Notes under the pieces: generated by a model
Databases searched by the model: none
The model's input: the letters and a program-made list of their open reading frames with translations, nothing else
Told to the model about the DNA's origin: nothing
In this document: positions 1 through 6,555 of the stretch, in pieces
How the letters are laid out: each line of letters begins with the position of its first letter
Position numbering within the stretch: the first letter of the stretch is position 1
Source: an uncultured Mycoplasma sp.
GTDB lineage: Bacteria; Bacillota_I; Bacilli_A; RF39; UBA660
Direction of reading: 5' to 3'
NCBI GenBank assembly: GCA_947388575.1
Contig: CANDSI010000059.1
Span: 1 to 6,555, forward strand
DNA length: 6,555 bases
Made by a program: the position numbers and the translations under genes

Positions 1-471
1 ATTTTGATTATTTAAAGCTTCTGTAATTCTAGCTAAATCACTTGCCAAAACTCCTATTTTTTTTCCAGCATATTCTTTATAACTTGGCACAATTTCTGAA
101 GATTTACCTACTAAAACATAATGATCTTTATAAAAGACCTGATCATTTTCTGCTAGAGTTGTTTTAGCACCTAAAGTAACTCCACTAGTAACTTCACCAT
201 AATTAAAAGTAACAGGATTTAGTTGTAATTTATATTCTAATTCTAAATCTTTTAAAAATTCATAGAATACTCCCGCTCCCGTATTCCCAAAAATATTAAC
301 ATTGTTAATAACATTAATATTATGAACATTATTTAAACTACTATTTATCCATTTTTTTTCTCTAGACGATAATTTATCATTATCAGTTACAATATTAACA
401 GTTACAATACCTATTATAACAAATATAACTATAACCGAAATTAACGCAATAACACTTTTTTTATTTTTCAT
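1..471 (-). CDS. Membrane-anchored solute-binding-like protein, N-terminal 157 residues (partial at window edge)
   Basis: The open frame starts at ATG 471-469 and runs without a stop to base 1, so the C-terminus is missing. The N-terminus is basic (MKNKK), then has about 25 hydrophobic residues (roughly 6-30) with no cysteine lipobox, which suggests a signal anchor with the rest outside the cell. The SREKKWIN stretch leads into a region resembling the start of family 3 solute-binding domains: a GVFYEFLKDL helix where such proteins have GFDVDLAKAI, then HYVLVGKSSE and YAGKKIGVLASD, like the usual 'DLKGKKVGV' hinge segment. The part that normally reads 'L..GKvDlIIG' is shortened. A Shine-Dalgarno AAGGA (485-481) lies nine bases upstream, inside the end of the preceding gene, and the two genes are two bases apart, so coupled translation is likely. 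The ligand and any C-terminal domain (a second binding lobe, a signalling domain) cannot be seen. The family assignment is by eye only. Confidence 0.72.
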   Translation of the reverse strand, partial: MKNKKSVIALISVIVIFVIIGIVTVNIVTDNDKLSSREKKWINSSLNNVHNINVINNVNIFGNTGAGVFYEFLKDLELEYKLQLNPVTFNYGEVTSGVTLGAKTTLAENDQVFYKDHYVLVGKSSEIVPSYKEYAGKKIGVLASDLARITEALNNQN

Positions 472-473
472 AA

Positions 474-962
474 TTATTCTTCCTTAGGAGCACGATTATT
501 ATTCCAAACAATGCCACCTGTTCCACTAATATTACGCGAACCCATAATTTGGAACCCATCAGTCTTATCAGTTGGATCTGCTTTAATCATATATTGAATA
601 TCATAAAAACTTAAAGTATCTTCACTAAAATATTCTAAAGATCCTAATGCTTTACTTTGAGCTTCAACTAGTGTAATATTCGAATCAAATTCGATAGTAA
701 CATATATAGTTTTTCCACTAGTACGAACTTTAGCATCCAATACTAATTTATCTTCCTTTATTTTATCTTTTAATTCATTTTGTTCACTTTCACCAAAAGG
801 ATGTTTATCTATTTCATCCAATCTTTCACCAAATTTAGAACTTGAGTCTCCCACAAAATATTTAACTACTACAACTGAAATAGCAATTAAGCAAGCTATT
901 AATATAACAAATAAAACTAATAAAACACTATTATCTTGCCAAATCTTTTTTAATTTTTTCAT
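474..962 (-). CDS. Single-pass membrane protein of unknown function, 162 aa
   Basis: I do not recognise a named family. The start ATG (962-960) is set by a GGAGG site (972-968) five bases upstream, and a good promoter precedes it. The protein has a positively charged N-terminus (MKKLKKIW), one hydrophobic segment at about residues 12-37, a charged linker (40-72), and a small domain of about 90 residues. That domain looks like beta strands (72-94), a helix (97-112), another strand (118-127), and a tail with GFQIMGSRNISGTGG and IVWNNN. By the positive-inside rule this tail should lie outside the cell. LIAC at 21-24 fits a lipobox, but the hydrophobic run continues after the cysteine, so lipidation is doubtful. 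It occupies the position after ligA that camS holds in Bacillus and Staphylococcus, but it is far too short and too different to be CamS. The two-base gap to the solute-binding-like gene suggests a shared extracellular job. Confidence 0.85.
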   Translation of the reverse strand: MKKLKKIWQDNSVLLVLFVILIACLIAISVVVVKYFVGDSSSKFGERLDEIDKHPFGESEQNELKDKIKEDKLVLDAKVRTSGKTIYVTIEFDSNITLVEAQSKALGSLEYFSEDTLSFYDIQYMIKADPTDKTDGFQIMGSRNISGTGGIVWNNNRAPKEE

Positions 963-985
963 TTTAGCCTCCGTCTATAACTAAT

Positions 986-1014
986 ATTATAACATTAAAT
1001 ATTTATTCTATCTA
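986..1014 (-). promoter_or_regulatory. Sigma-A-type promoter with extended -10 for the membrane gene pair
   Basis: On the minus strand TATAAT (991-986) is preceded by TG plus one base (994-992), a full extended -10. A TAGATA hexamer (1014-1009) lies 17 bases upstream and matches four of six positions of TTGACA. Transcription would start near 979, leaving a leader of under 20 bases that includes the GGAGG site. This makes the two membrane genes a unit separate from ligA. Confidence 0.72.
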
Positions 1015-1036
1015 GTTTATAATTATTTTACTAAAC

Positions 1037-3958
<2,922 letters not shown>

Positions 3959-3988
3959 TTCAAAAAACCTCCATTCTTTCTTAAAACA

Positions 3989-4017
3989 ATTATATCATTC
4001 ATTTATATAATACACAA
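3989..4017 (-). promoter_or_regulatory. Promoter with extended -10 for the nucleotidyltransferase-ligA unit
   Basis: The minus strand has TATAAT (3994-3989) with TG and one base before it (3997-3995). The TTGTGT hexamer (4017-4012) lies 17 bases upstream and keeps the TTG of the -35 consensus. Start of transcription would be near 3982, about 23 bases before the GTG codon. Almost pure A/T sequence upstream of the -35 (4023-4060) could act as an UP element. Confidence 0.72.
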
Positions 4018-4027
4018 CGAGCTTTAC

Positions 4028-4051
4028 AAATTTATTTATTAATATAAATTT
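4028..4051. repeat. A/T-only inverted repeat upstream of the nucleotidyltransferase promoter
   Basis: AAATTTAT (4028-4035) and ATAAATTT (4044-4051) are perfect inverted copies separated by eight bases, about ten bases upstream of the -35 hexamer. This could be an operator or part of an A/T-rich UP element. It contains no G or C, so chance is a real possibility in DNA of this composition. Confidence 0.3.
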
Positions 4052-4110
4052 TAATAAGCAAAAAACATTTATGTAAACTAATAACAAATATTGTAAAATA
4101 AAACACCAAA

Positions 4111-4150
4111 TAAAAAAGTAGAAACCAATTAAAAGTTAATTAATTCCTAC
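4111..4150 (-). terminator. Strong rho-independent terminator of pcrA
   Basis: In the minus-strand transcript two 15-base arms (4150-4136 and 4132-4118) pair completely around a three-base loop, using three G-U wobbles, and are followed directly by TTTTTTA (4117-4111). It begins about 30 bases after the pcrA stop codon. On the plus strand the wobbles become A-C mismatches and no T run follows, so the element is directional and serves pcrA. Confidence 0.9.
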
Positions 4151-4180
4151 AAACAAATCATTTTAAAGCAAATGTCAAAT

Positions 4181-6265
4181 TTACATTTTTTTAATACCTT
4201 TAAAATTTTTAGCTATCTTTTTAACTCCAAAATTACGAGCAAAAGCAACACTTAAAAATCTATCATCTGTGTCTACTATTACACCTTTACCATACATTGT
4301 ATGTAAAACTACATCTCCTTTATTAAAGTCTATATCTACTGCCTCGCTATAAACTTCACTTTTATTAAAAGTTTTTTCTTCTTTTATACTCATATTACTT
4401 ACTTCAAGTAGACCATCTTCTACTTCACTAATAAAACGTGAAGGTGGATTTTGTGTTGTTTTACCATAAAGCATTCTTTTTTTAGCATTAGTTAAATAAA
4501 GTTTTTCACGAGCTCTTGTAAAGCCTACATAACATAATCGTCTTTCTTCCTCAATACCTTCTTCACCTTCCATAAAAGCATTAGAATGAGGGAATATTCC
4601 TTCTTCCATTCCTGTTATAAACACTATTGGAAATTCTAGACCTTTAGCACTATGTAGTGTCATAAGCGTAATAACATCATCATTTTCTTCATGTTCAGAA
4701 ATATCAGCGACTAAGCTTATTTCATCTAGGAAATCACCTAAGTTAACTGATCCAGTACGTGCTTCAAAAGAAGCCGTAATACTCTTAAATTCCATTAAGT
4801 TTTCAAGACGAAGTTCACTATCTAAAGTTTTCTCTACTTCAAGCTCATGCTTCATTCCTGATTTATCTAACACATCATCAACAAGTTCTGTTAAAGACAT
4901 ATTAAGAGCATCATTTTGTAATTCTCTAATTAAATTTTTAAAATCTAATTCTTTACCACTATCTATTGCATCAAACATGGAAGTATTTAGTCGTTCTGCA
5001 TATTTCTCCAAATCTTCAACACTTTTATTACCAATTTTTCTTTTAGGAACATTTATAATTCTTCTTAAACTTATATCGTCATTAGTATTATTAATAAGTC
5101 TTAAATAGCATAATAAATCTTTAATTTCTTTACGATTATAGAAATAAAAACTACCAAATACTTTATAAGGGAAATTATTTTTAAGCATAACTTCTTCAAC
5201 ATTTCTTGATTGGGCATTTGTCCTATAAAATATAGCAATATCACTATATTTATAACCAGATTGCATTAATCTTTTTATTTCATCAGCAATTAGAGTAATC
5301 TCATGTTTTTCATCATAACTACGTAAATACTTAACTTTAACTCCCTCACCAAGTTCACTAAAAAGCTCCATATCTTTTCGCTCTTTATTGTTTTTAATAA
5401 CAGAATTAGCCGCATCAAGAATATTTTTTGTACTACGATAATTTTGTTCTAAAGCTATAACATTAGCTTCTTTATAATCTTTCTCAAAATTTAAAATATT
5501 TCTAAAATTAGCCCCTCTAAATGAATAAATTGACTGATTTGCATCTCCTACAACAAATATATTTTGATACTTACTACCAATTAACTTACTCATTTTATAT
5601 TGTACTTCATTAGTATCTTGATACTCATCAATTAAAATATATTTATAGTGTTCTTGATATTTATCCAAAACGTCTTTATTATTTCTAAATAACTTAACAG
5701 GCAGAGCGAGCAAATCATCAAAATCTACACTATTGTTACGTCTTAAAACATTATCATATTCTTTATAAACTTCTACAACTTTCCCGTCTACATAAGTATT
5801 AAAATACTTATCAAGTTCACTCTCTACTAGTAGTTCATTTTTAATAAAGCTTATTTTACTTCTAACATAATAAGGACTTACTTCTTTAGGATCTATATTA
5901 TGTTCTTTCATAATTTTTTTAATTAAACTAAGAACATCATCACTATCTAAAATAGTAAAATTCTTATTCATTCCTAAATGTTCCAGATTCTCACGAATTA
6001 TTTTTAATCCAAAAGAGTGAAAAGTTCCTACAAAAACACGATTATCAGGAACTAAAAGATTAAGTCTTTCTCTCATTTCTTTTGCTGCTTTATTAGTAAA
6101 AGTAATCGCTAAAATATTATAATCAGGAATACCACTTTCTATTAAATGTGCTATACGTGTAGTAAGAACTTTAGTTTTCCCTGACCCAGCTCCTGCTATA
6201 ACAAGACATGGCCCATCTATATGCATTACTGCTTCCTTTTGTCTATCATTTAACTTATCAAACAT
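4181..6265 (-). CDS. pcrA: ATP-dependent DNA helicase PcrA (UvrD/Rep family, SF1A)
   Basis: PcrA is a 3'-5' helicase used in nucleotide excision repair, removal of RecA filaments and rolling-circle plasmid replication. All superfamily 1 motifs are present in the 694 residues: Q motif LNDRQKEAV (5-13), Walker A AGAGSGKT (24-31), Ia AITFTNKAAKEM (53-64), Ib VGTFHSFG (79-86), Walker B IDEYQD (212-217), III VVGDANQSIYSFRGA (238-252), IV LEQNYRST (272-279), V LMTLHSAKGLEFPIVF (534-549), VI ERRLCYVGFTRAREKLY (574-590). The C-terminus has the RNA-polymerase-contacting Tudor-like segment (about 646-694, FNKGDVVLHTMYGKGVIV). It is somewhat shorter than the roughly 720-740 residues usual for PcrA. Motif III has Phe249 where Bacillus PcrA has the DNA-stacking Trp259, and the protein contains no tryptophan at all. 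Start ATG 6265 follows an AGGTGG site (6278-6273) by seven bases. A strong terminator downstream separates it from the next gene. Confidence 0.98.
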   Translation of the reverse strand: MFDKLNDRQKEAVMHIDGPCLVIAGAGSGKTKVLTTRIAHLIESGIPDYNILAITFTNKAAKEMRERLNLLVPDNRVFVGTFHSFGLKIIRENLEHLGMNKNFTILDSDDVLSLIKKIMKEHNIDPKEVSPYYVRSKISFIKNELLVESELDKYFNTYVDGKVVEVYKEYDNVLRRNNSVDFDDLLALPVKLFRNNKDVLDKYQEHYKYILIDEYQDTNEVQYKMSKLIGSKYQNIFVVGDANQSIYSFRGANFRNILNFEKDYKEANVIALEQNYRSTKNILDAANSVIKNNKERKDMELFSELGEGVKVKYLRSYDEKHEITLIADEIKRLMQSGYKYSDIAIFYRTNAQSRNVEEVMLKNNFPYKVFGSFYFYNRKEIKDLLCYLRLINNTNDDISLRRIINVPKRKIGNKSVEDLEKYAERLNTSMFDAIDSGKELDFKNLIRELQNDALNMSLTELVDDVLDKSGMKHELEVEKTLDSELRLENLMEFKSITASFEARTGSVNLGDFLDEISLVADISEHEENDDVITLMTLHSAKGLEFPIVFITGMEEGIFPHSNAFMEGEEGIEEERRLCYVGFTRAREKLYLTNAKKRMLYGKTTQNPPSRFISEVEDGLLEVSNMSIKEEKTFNKSEVYSEAVDIDFNKGDVVLHTMYGKGVIVDTDDRFLSVAFARNFGVKKIAKNFKGIKKM

Positions 6266-6287
6266 TTTTATACCACCTACTACTAAA

Positions 6288-6296
6288 ATTATATCA
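6288..6296 (-). promoter_or_regulatory. Extended -10 promoter element for pcrA
   Basis: TATAAT (6293-6288) preceded by TG plus one base (6296-6294) lies 22 bases upstream of the pcrA ATG, so transcription would start near 6281. At 17-base spacing the -35 position is only a T run (6316-6311), the tail of the preceding terminator, and TTGCTT (6320-6315) is too far away at 21 bases. The promoter probably relies on the extended -10. Confidence 0.65.
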
Positions 6297-6310
6297 AAAA
6301 AAGATAAATT

Positions 6311-6338
6311 AAAAAAGCAACTTTACATTAAAGTTACT
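6311..6338 (-). terminator. Rho-independent terminator upstream of pcrA
   Basis: On the minus strand AGTAACTTTA (6338-6329), loop ATG, and TAAAGTTGCT (6325-6316) form a ten-pair stem with one G-U wobble, followed by a T run (6316-6311). No comparable T run follows on the plus strand. It would stop transcription entering from beyond the contig end and insulate the pcrA promoter 15 bases further on. It supports the presence of a co-oriented gene upstream. Confidence 0.75.
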
Positions 6339-6364
6339 CAAGTTTTCTTTAACCTTTTATAGTC

Positions 6365-6387
6365 GAAATATTAATATCAAATATTTC
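6365..6387. repeat. Short inverted repeat in the intergenic region
   Basis: GAAATATT (6365-6372) and AATATTTC (6380-6387) are perfect inverted copies with a seven-base spacer. It lies between the putative upstream stop codon and the terminator. No T run follows on either strand, so it is not a terminator. It could be an operator or an RNA stem, or chance in A/T-rich DNA. Confidence 0.3.
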
Positions 6388-6423
6388 TAAATTAGTTAGT
6401 ATTTCTTACACTTTAATAAAAAG

Positions 6424-6542
6424 TTATTTATTTCTAACATTTATAGTCATATAAAATAAATCATCACAAGTAAAACCACCTACTTGTTTTCTTAGTACTA
6501 AACTAATGAACTTATTTAATAAATAGTCATTCAATCTCGTCT
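6424..6542 (-). CDS. Possible C-terminal fragment of an unidentified protein (partial at contig end)
   Basis: A minus-strand frame is open from the contig end to TAA at 6426-6424. Outside the G homopolymer it gives about 39 residues, including [18 protein letters not shown] and [14 protein letters not shown], an ordinary soluble-looking amphipathic composition. It is co-oriented with all other genes and is followed about 85 bases later by a well-formed terminator, as expected for the end of a gene. I do not recognise the family, and it does not look like the C-terminus of PcrB, the usual pcrA neighbour in Bacillus. An open stretch of this length can arise by chance in A/T-rich DNA, so the call is tentative. 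Confidence 0.4.
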
Positions 6543-6555
6543 GGGGGGGGGGGGG
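6543..6555. other. 13-base G homopolymer at the contig end, probable sequencing artefact
   Basis: The last 13 bases are all G, in DNA where G is otherwise scarce on this strand and runs longer than four are absent. Two-colour Illumina chemistry reads loss of signal as G, and uncorrected poly-G read tails can be assembled onto contig ends. Bases here should not be translated or used for joining contigs. Confidence 0.85.

Noticed and set aside
885..905. Lipobox LIAC at residues 21-24 of the 162-residue protein
   Set aside because: A further dozen hydrophobic residues follow the cysteine, so the segment looks like a membrane anchor rather than a lipoprotein signal peptide. Lipidation is not excluded.
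474..962. Identification of the 162-residue protein as CamS because of its position after ligA
   Set aside because: CamS is a lipoprotein of several hundred residues; this protein is less than half that size, and I see no CamS features in it.

Overview
The window is a contig end from a very AT-rich, low-GC Gram-positive-type bacterium. Evidence: strong purine-rich Shine-Dalgarno sites, near-consensus sigma-A-like promoters, TAA at every visible stop, and a PcrA, a NAD+-dependent LigA and N-terminally anchored surface proteins of Bacilli style. TGG encodes tryptophan and no long gene needs TGA read through, so the standard bacterial code fits better than the mycoplasma code. An uncultured gut Bacilli or RF39-like lineage is a reasonable guess, but the sequence does not prove it.

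Every supported gene lies on the minus strand, so transcription runs from high to low coordinates. From the top: a 13-G homopolymer at the contig end, probably artefactual; a possible C-terminal fragment of an unidentified protein (6424-6542); a rho-independent terminator (about 6311-6338); the pcrA promoter and pcrA (6265-4181); and a strong terminator (4111-4150). Next come a new promoter, a sugar-nucleotidyltransferase-like gene (3958-3053) and ligA (3051-1060), one base apart. A weak terminator candidate and a third promoter follow. The last two genes encode membrane-anchored, extracellularly exposed proteins: a 162-residue protein of unknown function (962-474), then, two bases later, a protein resembling periplasmic solute-binding domains that runs off the window (471-1).

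This gives three inferred transcription units: pcrA alone; nucleotidyltransferase-ligA; and the two-gene membrane module. PcrA (3'-5' helicase) and LigA (nick sealing) are core replication and repair enzymes that sit next to each other in many Firmicutes. Here a sugar-nucleotide-type gene separates them and appears translationally coupled to ligA. The slot after ligA, held by the lipoprotein gene camS in Bacillus and Staphylococcus, holds the unknown membrane pair instead.

I see no CRISPR array, tRNA, rRNA, mobile element or phage gene, and no clear exotic system. The most promising unknown is the membrane pair at 1-962.
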